From NCBI GenBank assembly GCA_937928385.1, contig CALEZD010000024.1:1-22811 (forward strand): a stretch of 22,811 bases of DNA. Direction: 5' to 3'. The DNA comes from an uncultured Bacteroidota bacterium. Lineage in GTDB: Bacteria > Bacteroidota > Bacteroidia > Chitinophagales > Chitinophagaceae. Position numbers and translations under genes: made by a program. This document shows, one piece after another, positions 7,081 through 14,872 of the stretch (positions are counted from its first letter, which is position 1; each line of letters starts with the position of its first letter). A model generated the notes under the pieces. The model was not told the DNA's origin. It did no database searches and saw nothing but the letters and a program-made list of their open reading frames with translations.

Positions 7081-7938
7081 ATGAAGACAGTATCGGTATT
7101 TGTACTGGCGTTGGGTTTGTTAGCCACAGGCTGCGTCAGTCAGAAAAAGTATAAAGAACTGCAGGGCAGGTATAGCAACTCGCAGTCAAAAATTTCAGAA
7201 TTGACTGCCAAAAACCAGGAATGCCAGTCAGACTTGTCGTCCGCACGCTCGCGCGTCGGCAGCCTGGAGGAGCAATTAGCATCAGAACGTTCCAGCTTGG
7301 CATCATTACAGTCTGCATTAGACAAATGCCTCACATCAGCAGGGCAGGGCAATGTAAACATCTCCAAACTGGTAGATGAAATCAACGCATCTAATAAATA
7401 CATTCAGCATTTGGTCAACCTGAAGAACAAGAGCGACTCGCTCAACATGGTGCTGACCAACAACCTGACACGATCGCTGAGCCGCGAAGAATTGAAAGAT
7501 GTAGATGTACAGGTGCTGAAAGGCGTGGTGTATATCTCCTTGTCCGACAATATGCTGTACAAATCGGGCGACTACCAGATATCCGAACGTGCAGGAGAAA
7601 CGTTATCTAAAATCGCGAAAATCATTACCGATTATAAAGACTATGAAGTGCTGATAGAAGGTAATACGGACAACGTTCCTATCTCTCGCCCCAACATCCG
7701 CAACAATTGGGATTTGAGTACACTCAGGGCATCGTCGGTAGTACAGGCTTTGCAAAACGAATATGGTGTTGACCCCAAGCGTATGACAGCAGGGGGCCGT
7801 GGTGAGTACAACCCGGTGGCTGATAATGATACAGAAGCGGGCAGGATGAAGAACAGGCGTACACAAATCATCATCACGCCCAAGCTCGACCAGTTTATGG
7901 ACCTGATAGAACAGGGGCCGGAAGAGAAGAAGAGTTAG
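7081..7938 (+). CDS. OmpA-family peptidoglycan-binding lipoprotein
   Basis: This 285-residue exported protein has a short signal ending in the lipobox LATGC, with lipidated Cys18. Residues about 24-85 are rich in Ser, Leu, Glu and Gln in heptads and probably form a coiled coil. Residues about 145-267 are an OmpA/MotB C-terminal domain with IEGNTDNVPI (192-201), NWDLSTLRASSVVQAL (209-224) and the closing RMKNRRTQIII (255-265). Such proteins sit in the outer membrane and bind the diaminopimelate of peptidoglycan, holding the envelope together. The gene stands alone between a weak terminator and a strong one. The start immediately follows the signal-peptide Met; a TACTTTTA close to the ATG may be its -7 box. 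Confidence 0.93.
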   Translation: MKTVSVFVLALGLLATGCVSQKKYKELQGRYSNSQSKISELTAKNQECQSDLSSARSRVGSLEEQLASERSSLASLQSALDKCLTSAGQGNVNISKLVDEINASNKYIQHLVNLKNKSDSLNMVLTNNLTRSLSREELKDVDVQVLKGVVYISLSDNMLYKSGDYQISERAGETLSKIAKIITDYKDYEVLIEGNTDNVPISRPNIRNNWDLSTLRASSVVQALQNEYGVDPKRMTAGGRGEYNPVADNDTEAGRMKNRRTQIIITPKLDQFMDLIEQGPEEKKS

Positions 7939-7954
7939 ATAAAAATATCTGAAT

Positions 7955-7994
7955 AATAAATAAGCCCCGTCGTAACCGACGGGGCTTATTTATT
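7955..7994. terminator. Strong bidirectional terminator
   Basis: A perfect 18-bp inverted repeat (7955-7972 and 7977-7994) surrounds the tetraloop TAAC. Its G+C core GCCCCGTCG is flanked by AATAAATAA / TTATTTATT, which supply a T-rich tail on either strand. It serves the OmpA gene from the left and the DUF1223-like gene from the right. Confidence 0.93.
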
Positions 7995-8010
7995 GACTGA
8001 ACCTAGCTTA

Positions 8011-8748
8011 TTATTTTATCGGCACTTCAACAACACCGGTTATAGCCATGATGTCTTTATTCTGCTTGTAAGCCACTATATGATAGTTAGTCAGGTCAAC
8101 ATCCTGCGGCAACGGGAACCTGCCTTCGCCACGGGCGGTGTTTACCACACGCAGCTCGCGCACGATGTTAGAATGTTCCAGTTTTTTGCCTGCGTTGGCA
8201 CCGGTGGTAACGTCGTTAGCGGCATATAGCTGTACAAGGGCTATGTTCAGCACTTCGTTGCTTTCCAGGTTGGTTTCGTAATTGACAACAATATCGCCGC
8301 CGTCCCTTTTGGCGGATAATGTTATTGGTTCATTTTTAGCTTTCCTCAATTCCTTTTCTACCAGGTTGCTCAGGTCTTTTTTATCAAAGCCCAGCACATT
8401 CACCGTACCATTTACCACTGCTTGCGGAGTATATATAGGCTTAACGCCGAGTAGCGCTCCATATTTTTCCTGACGGGCTGTAAATTCGGGGTTGCTGAAT
8501 TCATCTTTCCAGCCTTCTTTATCATGATAATCAACATGATACTGCAACGTATACAGCCTGTCGCCATATTCTGTTTCCAGCTTGGGCAGTAATTTTTCCG
8601 CTTCGGGCGAACTGCCGCAACCTTCAGAGGTGAATAGTTCGACAACGGCAAAGCCCTCGTTTTCATTGGCTGTTTGTGCATCAGCAGATAGAGCCGATGC
8701 GGCTATAAACAGTGTAATGAAACCGTATTTAATATTATTGAGCACCAT
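8011..8748 (-). CDS. Secreted DUF1223-like thioredoxin-fold protein with one cysteine
   Basis: This 245-residue protein starts with a signal peptide (about 1-25, ending SADAQ). The mature part begins with VVELFTSEGCGSSPEAEKLLPKL, the hallmark of DUF1223, a thioredoxin-like family usually written 'ELFTSEGCSSCPPAD'. Here the second cysteine of CxxC is serine (Cys44-Gly-Ser-Ser47), and Cys44 is the only cysteine in the whole protein, so a classical disulfide exchange within one chain is impossible. The later segments YTLQYHVDYHD, GWKDEFSNPEFTARQEKY and YTPQAVVNG fit the family. The C-terminal half (about 140-245) looks like a beta-sandwich. The function of the family is not established. The gene stands alone and ends at the strong shared terminator. 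Confidence 0.85.
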   Translation of the reverse strand: MVLNNIKYGFITLFIAASALSADAQTANENEGFAVVELFTSEGCGSSPEAEKLLPKLETEYGDRLYTLQYHVDYHDKEGWKDEFSNPEFTARQEKYGALLGVKPIYTPQAVVNGTVNVLGFDKKDLSNLVEKELRKAKNEPITLSAKRDGGDIVVNYETNLESNEVLNIALVQLYAANDVTTGANAGKKLEHSNIVRELRVVNTARGEGRFPLPQDVDLTNYHIVAYKQNKDIMAITGVVEVPIK

Positions 8749-8798
8749 AGATCTACATTTTATCTATGGTTAACGATTTAAAACGGGTTTTGTTTAGC

Positions 8799-10514
8799 TT
8801 ACCCTACAGCACGCACGTCTATTACTTTCATTTGTAATGAGGTTCTGCCATTGTAGTCATTTTCGTCCAGGGTATACACTACATCAAACGGCCCCTGCTG
8901 AACGATGGGAAATTTATCCGCCATGTTGAAGCCAATACCGTCTATGGTGATGCCATTGTGCTGGTGTACCACTATCCGCAGGTGTTGTTCTTTCACTACG
9001 CGCGAGTTGCCCCTGAAGTCGTATACATGGCGGGTAAGGAATACCGGCCGCATATTCGAAGGACCAAAGGGCTCAAATTGCTTGACAATATTGTAAAAAG
9101 GGAATTTTATATCGCTGAGTTTTAACTCTGCGTCTATTTCTATCTCAGGTACCAGCAGGTGCGGCGCAATAGAGCCTGAAACCACGTGTTCAAACTTCTG
9201 CACGAATGCACTTACATTATTTGGAAGCATGGTCATACCCGCGGCATAAAAGTGCCCCCCGTAGTTCTCCAGCAGGTCGCGGCACTCGTGTATGGCATCG
9301 TAAATATTGAAACCTGATACCGAACGGGCGGAGCCGGTTACCTTATCATTGCTTAAAGTCAGCACTATAGTAGGGCGGTAATAATGATCTATCAACCTTG
9401 AAGCTACTATGCCTACCACACCCTTGTGCCAGTGCGACTGGTATAACACGGTAGATTTACGTTCCTGCAACACCGTATCATTTTGCAGCATGGCCAATGC
9501 TTCTTCCGTAGTGGTCTTGTCCACTTCCTTGCGGTCGAAGTTATCTGAATGTAATGCCTCGGCCAGGTCAGGAATTTTTTCCGGGTCTTCTTCAATGAAC
9601 AGGTCCACCGCCTTGCGCGCATCATCCATCCTGCCGGCTGCGTTTACGCGCGGGCCTATTACAAATACCAGGTCGGATACGGTGAGCTCTTTCTTTACAT
9701 CGGCCAACTGTTTCAGTATCCTGATGCCGTGCGACGGGTTTTCGTTTACCTTTTTCAGCCCGTAATAGGCCAGTACCCGGTTTTCACCATCTATGGGCAC
9801 TATATCTGCCGCTATGCTGGTAGCTACCAGGTCCAGGTATTCGTAAGCTGTTTCTTCCGGCAGCTTCCATTGCTGAGCCAATGCACATATAAGCTTGAAG
9901 CCGATACCGCAGCCCGAAAGTTCTTTATAAGGATAAGTACAATCCGCCTGCTTGGGATTGAGTATAGCAAAGGCCGGTGGTAGCGTGGCGTCAGGGGTGT
10001 GGTGGTCGCATACGATTACATCAATGCCCAGCGTTTTTGCGTATTTCACCAGTTCAACCGATTTTATACCACAGTCCAGCGTTATCATCAGGGTATAGCC
10101 ATGTTCGTGTGCATAGTCTATTCCCGCTTTGGATACACCATATCCTTCGCGGTAGCGGTGCGGAATGTAGTAGGTGATATCGCCCTTATACTGGCTGCGC
10201 AGGAAAGAATACATACAGGCAACTGCTGTGGTACCGTCCACATCATAGTCGCCGTATACCATTATCTTCTCATGCCACTCTATGGCGTCTGTAATGCGGG
10301 TGACGGCCTCCTTCATGCCTTTCATCAGCAAAGGGTCGTGCAGTTGCGAAAGTTCGGGGCGGAAGAAGGTTTTAGCGCTGTCGTAATCTTTGATACCACG
10401 CACAGCCAGCAGCCGGCATAATATCGGGCTGATGTGTAATGTACTATGCAGTTCTTTTATCCATGACTCGTCAGCCTGCTTTAACGTCCACCTCTTGTCA
10501 TTACCCATTCCCAA
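8799..10514 (-). CDS. recJ: Single-stranded-DNA exonuclease RecJ
   Basis: RecJ degrades single-stranded DNA 5' to 3' in recombination and mismatch repair. The 571-residue length is usual. The DHH phosphoesterase motifs are intact: DYDVDG (89-94), DCG around 147, DHH (160-162), SGCGIGFK (190-197) and GPRVNAAGRMDDA (278-290). The DHHA1 domain carries the RNA/DNA-binding GGHFYAAG (409-416), and the C-terminal OB-like part runs from about 455. Two starts are possible, 6 bp apart (MGMGND or MGND), both overlapping the end of kmo on the same strand. kmo and recJ are therefore probably translated from one message, though their functions are unrelated. Confidence 0.96.
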   Translation of the reverse strand: MGMGNDKRWTLKQADESWIKELHSTLHISPILCRLLAVRGIKDYDSAKTFFRPELSQLHDPLLMKGMKEAVTRITDAIEWHEKIMVYGDYDVDGTTAVACMYSFLRSQYKGDITYYIPHRYREGYGVSKAGIDYAHEHGYTLMITLDCGIKSVELVKYAKTLGIDVIVCDHHTPDATLPPAFAILNPKQADCTYPYKELSGCGIGFKLICALAQQWKLPEETAYEYLDLVATSIAADIVPIDGENRVLAYYGLKKVNENPSHGIRILKQLADVKKELTVSDLVFVIGPRVNAAGRMDDARKAVDLFIEEDPEKIPDLAEALHSDNFDRKEVDKTTTEEALAMLQNDTVLQERKSTVLYQSHWHKGVVGIVASRLIDHYYRPTIVLTLSNDKVTGSARSVSGFNIYDAIHECRDLLENYGGHFYAAGMTMLPNNVSAFVQKFEHVVSGSIAPHLLVPEIEIDAELKLSDIKFPFYNIVKQFEPFGPSNMRPVFLTRHVYDFRGNSRVVKEQHLRIVVHQHNGITIDGIGFNMADKFPIVQQGPFDVVYTLDENDYNGRTSLQMKVIDVRAVG

Positions 10515-11877
10515 AGTCCAGTTGCTGTACAGACTGATGATAGTCCGCCACCCACTTATCTAATTGTTGTTGAAAATCCTTCTGTTCTATGTTCTTGAAA
10601 AAGTCACCCTTGCCCATAATTTTGCCGAGCAATTCATCCTGTGCTTCGGTGCAGCTTATTGCCGTTTTATACGGCGTATGGCTGAAAGATACCATTTCAT
10701 ATACCGAAATGAACTGTTGGGGATAACGTTTCACTAATTCCTTCTCTATCTTCTTGCGCTCCAGGAATTTCGCATCGGCCACCTTATCGCGCATTTCTAT
10801 AAAGTTGTTCAGCGCCAATTGCGCCACGGCATCGCCATTGGGCTTGCGCATATCATCATATACCTTCAGTATAGTGGCCCAGTCGTCACCGTGTTTGTCC
10901 ATCAGTCCCGCCAGTACGGTGCAGTCTTCAAAGCCCGCATTCATACCCTGCCCGTAAAAAGGTACTATGGCATGTGCCGCATCGCCTATCAGTGCGCTCT
11001 TGTCTTTATAATGCCAGGGCTCTGTCATGGTAGTGATGAGCGATGAGGTGGGGTTGGTAAAGAAATCCTCTATCAGCGTAGGCATTTTAGGCACGGCATC
11101 CGGGAAGTTTTCTTTGAAGAATGCCAATACTTTTTCCTCGGTGTCTAATTGTGCAAATGATGGCTCTCCTTCAAAAGGTAAAAATAAGGTACAGGTGAAA
11201 TTGCCATCCGTATTAGGAAGGGCAATCATCATATAGTTTTTGCGCGGCCATATATGCAGCCCGTTTTCTTCCAGTTGCAGGTTTCCTGCGGCATCGGGTG
11301 GTATAGATAGTTCTTTATAACCATGCTTCAGGTAAAAATGGCGGGCATCCACCCTGTCCATATAAGTATAGCTGTTGCGCAGGGCAGAGAATGCACCGTC
11401 AGCGCCGAATAATAAATCAGCCTGTATGGTTTCAGTGCTGCCGTCCGTTTTTTCCATATACAACCTGTTCTCCTGCATATCTACTTTGGTGCACCTGTGT
11501 TCGAAGAATATTTTCACCCCCTGCTCTTCCGCCAGCGTCATCAGCTTCCTGTTCAGTTCGCCCCGGCTTACAGAATATATAGCCTGGTTATTGGTGCCGT
11601 ATTGCTGAAAGGCTGAGCTGCCATCGGCCTGGTGCAGGTAGCGGCCATACATGGGTATCGCCAGTGCCTCTATATCTTTTCGCAATCCCGCCAGGTCCAG
11701 CGCGCGCCAGCCCCTGTCACTCATTGCCAGGTTAATCGACTTACCCGCCGACATCAGCAGCTTGCGCATATCGGGCCTGCGCTCGTATATCGTTACTTCG
11801 TACCCTCTTTTTTTCAGTAATATTGATAATAATGAGCCAACTAATCCTGCCCCTAATACCGTGATGTGGCGAGCCAT
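10501..11877 (-). CDS. kmo: Kynurenine 3-monooxygenase
   Basis: This FAD-dependent enzyme hydroxylates L-kynurenine with NADPH and oxygen, a step from tryptophan towards quinolinate and NAD. The 458-residue length is typical. The Rossmann motif GAGLVGSLLSILLKKRG (9-25) is followed by YERRPDMR and the family-typical KSINLAMSDRG segment. GADG (158-161) and GDAAHAIVPFYGQGMNAGFEDC (298-319) are the second and third FAD motifs; the last is nearly diagnostic of this enzyme. The C-terminal membrane helix of the mitochondrial form is absent, as in other bacterial versions. No other pathway gene is in the window. A palindrome at 11901-11916 lies just upstream and may be an operator. Confidence 0.95.
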   Translation of the reverse strand: MARHITVLGAGLVGSLLSILLKKRGYEVTIYERRPDMRKLLMSAGKSINLAMSDRGWRALDLAGLRKDIEALAIPMYGRYLHQADGSSAFQQYGTNNQAIYSVSRGELNRKLMTLAEEQGVKIFFEHRCTKVDMQENRLYMEKTDGSTETIQADLLFGADGAFSALRNSYTYMDRVDARHFYLKHGYKELSIPPDAAGNLQLEENGLHIWPRKNYMMIALPNTDGNFTCTLFLPFEGEPSFAQLDTEEKVLAFFKENFPDAVPKMPTLIEDFFTNPTSSLITTMTEPWHYKDKSALIGDAAHAIVPFYGQGMNAGFEDCTVLAGLMDKHGDDWATILKVYDDMRKPNGDAVAQLALNNFIEMRDKVADAKFLERKKIEKELVKRYPQQFISVYEMVSFSHTPYKTAISCTEAQDELLGKIMGKGDFFKNIEQKDFQQQLDKWVADYHQSVQQLDFGNG

Positions 11878-11900
11878 ATTTCCCTTTGTTTAGGGCTACA

Positions 11901-11916
11901 AAATACTAAAGTATTT
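11901..11916. promoter_or_regulatory. Palindrome in the kmo/lepB divergent region
   Basis: AAATACT and AGTATTT form a perfect 7-bp inverted repeat around AA, 24 bp upstream of the kmo ATG. It overlaps where the kmo promoter should lie, so an operator for kmo-recJ is possible. The region is A+T-rich and chance cannot be excluded. Confidence 0.3.
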
Positions 11917-11995
11917 ACAAACCCTTCAACGCTGGCTGTTAATACTATTTAAGAAATCGTAATGTTAAAATTACACGCATGTATGCAGGCGTTCA

Positions 11996-12024
11996 TTGTA
12001 TTGAGGCGGAGTTTGTTACTTTTG
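11996..12024 (+). promoter_or_regulatory. Promoter of lepB
   Basis: TTG (11996-11998), an 18-bp spacer, and TACTTTTG (12017-12024) match the Bacteroidota promoter. Transcription should begin near 12030. This rules out the ATG at 11979 and fixes the lepB start at 12048, with a leader of about 18 nt. Confidence 0.7.
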
Positions 12025-12047
12025 AGCTTCTAAACACTACTTACCTT

Positions 12048-13235
12048 ATGCGATTGGCATTCTGGAAAAAGAAAGACACAAAGGACAAAAAGAAGAAATC
12101 CATATTCCGCGAATGGTTTGACGCGGCGATATTTGCCATTGTGGCGGCCACTATCATCCGTACCTTTTTTATTGAGGCATATACCATACCTACCGGCTCT
12201 ATGGAGGGCAGCCTGCTTGTAAACGACTACCTGTTTGTAAGCAAGGTAGCCTACGGGCCCAGGGTGCCCAATACGCCATTAGCTGTTCCGCTGGTACACA
12301 ATACCATATTTGGCGGCGAGTCATATAGCAAATCGGTGCAGTGGGATTACCGCCGTTTTTGGGGTGTGGGCGATGTAGACCGCAATGATATAGTGGTATT
12401 CAACTTCCCCAATGGAGATACTGTAGTAAAAGAAGCACCCGAGCAGGATTATTACGCCCTGGCGCGTGAATATGGCAGGGAAACAGTGCTGGGGCTCAAT
12501 ACGATTGTGGTACGCCCTGTTGATAAAAAAGACAACTATATCAAGCGCTGCGTGGCCGTTGCGGGCGACAAGCTGGAAATACGCAATGGTGTAGTATTTA
12601 TCAATGGCGAAAAAGGCAAGCTGTTCCCACATGCGCAGAGCACCTACAAAGTAGTGACCAACGGGCAGGGCTTGTCTTCCGACTTCATCGAGGAAAATAA
12701 AATAGAGCAGGTAGCATTCATGGGCAACAGCCAATACCTCTTCACGTTGGAAAACGAACAATTGAAACTGGTGAGCGACCAGCCGCAGGTAGTATCGGTA
12801 TCGCCTTTTAACGACCCCGAGGGCTATATACCCCAGAGCCCCGGCGGATGGGTGTTTCCGCACGATACGGTGAACTATAAATGGAACAAAGACAACTTCG
12901 GCCCGCTGACGATACCTGCAAAAGGTACAACCGTTCAGCTCACACCGCAGAACATTGCCATCTACCGCCGTATTATTGATATATACGAGGGCAATGATTT
13001 CAGCGAACGCGATGGTAAGTTCTTTATTGACGGTAAAGAAATCAATTCTTACACTTTCAAAATGGACTACTACTGGATGATGGGTGACAACCGGCACAAT
13101 TCCGCCGACTCACGTTACTGGGGTTTCGTACCCGAAGACCACGTAGTAGGCAAAGCATCATTTGTATGGCTCAGCCACGAAAACGGCCTGAGATGGAAAC
13201 GCCTGTTCAGGAGCGTGTCGGCGTTGAGTGAGTAA
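12048..13235 (+). CDS. lepB: Signal peptidase I
   Basis: LepB cleaves signal peptides from exported proteins at the outer face of the inner membrane. From the chosen start the protein has 395 residues. A basic stretch (KKKDTKDKKKK) precedes one membrane helix (about 25-41, FDAAIFAIVAATIIRTFFI). Then come box B with nucleophile Ser51 in TIPTGSMEGSL, box D with general-base Lys166 in YIKRCVAVAGD, and box E GDNRHNSADSRYWGFV near the C-terminus. The approximately 200 residues between boxes D and E make it much longer than Gram-positive enzymes, as is common in this phylum. An in-frame ATG 69 bp upstream lies before the promoter and adds unrelated residues, so I rejected it. A terminator follows at 13262. 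Confidence 0.96.
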   Translation: MRLAFWKKKDTKDKKKKSIFREWFDAAIFAIVAATIIRTFFIEAYTIPTGSMEGSLLVNDYLFVSKVAYGPRVPNTPLAVPLVHNTIFGGESYSKSVQWDYRRFWGVGDVDRNDIVVFNFPNGDTVVKEAPEQDYYALAREYGRETVLGLNTIVVRPVDKKDNYIKRCVAVAGDKLEIRNGVVFINGEKGKLFPHAQSTYKVVTNGQGLSSDFIEENKIEQVAFMGNSQYLFTLENEQLKLVSDQPQVVSVSPFNDPEGYIPQSPGGWVFPHDTVNYKWNKDNFGPLTIPAKGTTVQLTPQNIAIYRRIIDIYEGNDFSERDGKFFIDGKEINSYTFKMDYYWMMGDNRHNSADSRYWGFVPEDHVVGKASFVWLSHENGLRWKRLFRSVSALSE

Positions 13236-13261
13236 GCAAGAATAAATATTCGATGATATAT

Positions 13262-13292
13262 AAGCGGACGGGCCTAAAAGCTCGCCCGCTTT
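13262..13292 (+). terminator. Terminator of lepB
   Basis: A 12-bp stem (13262-13273 with 13280-13291) with one A-C mismatch, one G-U pair and a 6-nt loop is followed only by TT, so it may depend on the stem strength. Confidence 0.65.
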
Positions 13293-13316
13293 GCATGATT
13301 GAAAATCTATCCACTA

Positions 13317-13357
13317 ACCCCGCCATTTATGGCGGGGTACATATGAAATACATATGA
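13317..13357. repeat. Palindrome plus direct repeat downstream of lepB
   Basis: ACCCCGCCAT and its complement (13317-13326 and 13329-13338) form a perfect 10-bp inverted repeat with TT in the centre. It is followed directly by two copies of TACATATGA (13338-13346 and 13349-13357) with an 11-bp period. It serves no gene obviously. It looks like a member of a dispersed extragenic palindrome family; compare 4796-4812 and 17128-17147. Confidence 0.5.
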
Positions 13358-13669
13358 CTTTAGTTATGGCTTATGAAGGCTAAAGCAATAAGCGTTGGGT
13401 TGGCTTTTTATTCCCGGTTCATGTTACGAAGGTGCGACGGCTAATGGAATAGCATTTTTTCAAGCTGGTGACGATAAACAGGACTAAGCCTATACCTGTT
13501 AGAGTTATAGAAAAATATAAAAAAAGCTATTCGGACTTAACAGTACCATGTTAATATGTTTTGTGAGCAAAACAGTTGAAGTAGTCTGTTAGTTATGTAA
13601 AGAATGCATCATTGACTTGGAAAGATATTATTTCAAGAACAATTGAACAGCTGTTTAACCGGTAAAATT
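13358..13669. other. Gene-free stretch before the AhpD-like gene
   Basis: I see no gene, RNA or strong structure here. Two small imperfect stems are present (GCTA/TAGC near 13440 followed by a T run, and AACAGG/CCTGTT near 13478-13502), neither convincing. The base composition is A+T-rich, as in the genes that follow. Confidence 0.4.
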
Positions 13670-13697
13670 GTCCATCCTAATACGTTATCATTCCATT
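13670..13697 (+). promoter_or_regulatory. Candidate AraC-type operator, 21-bp direct repeat
   Basis: GTCCATC (13670-13676) is followed exactly 21 bp later by TTCCATT (13691-13697). The spacing of two helical turns is that of a dimeric AraC-family regulator. It lies 62 bp upstream of the AhpD-like start, where an activator would act. The same word recurs at 14344 and 14794/14815 and nowhere else between genes. Confidence 0.5.
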
Positions 13698-13758
13698 TTC
13701 CGGGGTAAGGTATTGATAGAATTTTGCATCATTAATTTATAATCATAAAAACTTAAAA

Positions 13759-14304
13759 ATGAGCAAATTTTCAGTTCCAACCAGAGACGAGGTATCTGCA
13801 GACAACCAGGTATTATTTGACAACCTTACCAAAGCACTTGGCTTTGTGCCTAACCTGTATGCTACAATAGCGTATTCAGATAATGCTCTGGGCAAGTATC
13901 TGGCCTTCCAGGGAGCCAAAACATCACTGGGTAATAAAGAGAAAGAAGCCGTGAACCTTGTGGTAAGTGAAGTGAACGGTTGTAAATATTGCCAGAGCGC
14001 ACATACTGTGCTGGGTAAAATGAATGGTTTCTCCGAAGAAGAGATAATGAAAATACGCGGTGGCCAAAGCAGCGACCTGAAGCTGAATACACTGGTAGCG
14101 CTGGCGAAAGACATAACTGAAAACAAAGGGCGTGCTGCACAAACAAACCTGAATGCATTTTTCAATGCCGGCTACACTAATGCCCATCTTGTAGATGTGA
14201 TCATGCAGGTGAGCGATAAGATAGCTATGAACTACCTGCACAATCTTACCCAGGTACCTATTGATTTCCCTGTAGCGGAACCAATACAAGAAATAGCTGC
14301 ATAA
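13759..14304 (+). CDS. AhpD/carboxymuconolactone-decarboxylase-like protein
   Basis: This 181-residue, all-helical protein is of the AhpD-like fold. The redox motif is complete: NGCKYCQSAH with Cys75, Cys78 and His82, the arrangement used by AhpD-type peroxidases and their disulfide relays. The preceding LGNKEKEAVNLVVSEV segment is the usual helix of the family. There is no signal peptide, so it is cytosolic. The substrate cannot be deduced; members handle peroxides, lactones or unknown thiols. It is the first gene of a cluster with a DUF1348 protein, an exported protein and an AraC regulator, and carries a 21-bp direct repeat in its upstream region. An inverted repeat follows the stop codon. 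Confidence 0.9.
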   Translation: MSKFSVPTRDEVSADNQVLFDNLTKALGFVPNLYATIAYSDNALGKYLAFQGAKTSLGNKEKEAVNLVVSEVNGCKYCQSAHTVLGKMNGFSEEEIMKIRGGQSSDLKLNTLVALAKDITENKGRAAQTNLNAFFNAGYTNAHLVDVIMQVSDKIAMNYLHNLTQVPIDFPVAEPIQEIAA

Positions 14305-14317
14305 ATATTAAAGAACA

Positions 14318-14354
14318 GGAGAATGGACAAATAGTAATAGTTTGTCCATTCTTC
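14318..14354 (+). terminator. Inverted repeat between the AhpD-like and DUF1348 genes
   Basis: GGAGAATGGACAAA (14318-14331) pairs with 14341-14354 over 14 bp with one G-U, around a 9-nt loop. As RNA it would terminate or attenuate the first transcript, although no long T run follows. The arms also contain the GTCCAT word in inverted orientation (14344-14349 and its complement), so it may double as a regulator site 17 bp before the DUF1348 start. Confidence 0.55.
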
Positions 14355-14370
14355 ATTAAACACATGACGT

Positions 14371-14784
14371 ATGGAAAAAAGATACCCCATTCCGCCATTT
14401 ACGCTGGAAACTGCTCAACAAAAAGTACAGGCTGCAGAAGATGCCTGGAATACTAAAGATCCCGAAAAAGTATGCATGGCATATACCATTGACACTGAAT
14501 GGAGAAACCGAACAGAGTTTCTGAATGGCCGTGAAGAAGTAAAAGAGTTCCTTAAAGACAAATGGGCTAAGGAACAGGATTATAAACTAAAGAAGGAACT
14601 ATGGGGCTTTCGTGAGAACAGGATGGCTGTGCGTTTTGAATATGAATGGCATGATGAATACGGGCAATGGTACCGCAGCTACGGAAATGAAATGTGGGAA
14701 TTTGATGAGAACGGCTATATGCAGAAGCGATATGCCAGTATTAATGACATGCCTATAAATGAATCTGACAGAAAATTCAGGTAG
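14371..14784 (+). CDS. DUF1348 family protein (NTF2/SnoaL-like)
   Basis: This 137-residue cytosolic protein matches DUF1348 over its full length: PPFTLETAQQKVQAAEDAWNTKDPEKV at the start, WRNRTEFLNGREEVKEFLKDKW in the middle, then WGFRENRMAVRFEYEWHDEYGQWYRSYGNE and the closing RYASINDMPI. The family has the NTF2-like cone-shaped barrel. That fold usually forms a pocket for a small hydrophobic ligand and supports enzymes such as SnoaL and ketosteroid isomerase, but no reaction is established for DUF1348. Genes of this family are known to turn up beside AhpD-like genes, as here. Its own upstream region contains a GTCCAT inverted repeat. Confidence 0.9.
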   Translation: MEKRYPIPPFTLETAQQKVQAAEDAWNTKDPEKVCMAYTIDTEWRNRTEFLNGREEVKEFLKDKWAKEQDYKLKKELWGFRENRMAVRFEYEWHDEYGQWYRSYGNEMWEFDENGYMQKRYASINDMPINESDRKFR

Positions 14785-14793
14785 AGGAATTTT

Positions 14794-14821
14794 GTCCATC
14801 AGAAAAAGAAAATCGTCCATC
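14794..14821 (+). promoter_or_regulatory. Candidate AraC-type operator, perfect 21-bp direct repeat
   Basis: GTCCATC occurs at 14794-14800 and again at 14815-14821, identical over seven bases and exactly 21 bp apart. It lies 52 bp upstream of the exported-protein start, which is the best example of the motif in the cluster. Confidence 0.6.
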
Positions 14822-14838
14822 ACTATATTCTGATAAAC

Positions 14839-14854
14839 AAATCAAATTTGATTT
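14839..14854. promoter_or_regulatory. 16-bp perfect palindrome before the exported-protein gene
   Basis: AAATCAAATTTGATTT reads the same on both strands. It sits between the 21-bp direct repeat and the start codon, in the place of the core promoter, and could bind a repressor. Simple A+T composition makes this tentative. Confidence 0.35.
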
Positions 14855-14872
14855 CTCAAAAAAAACAAAAAG

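Noticed and set aside
11979..12047. Earlier start for lepB
   Set aside because: The ATG at 11979 lies upstream of a well-formed promoter (11996-12024), so it would not be in the message.
12321..13097. Long minus-strand open frame (258 codons) within lepB
   Set aside because: It is entirely opposite lepB, which has all its catalytic motifs. The translated protein has no recognisable domain and is a by-product of lepB codon use.
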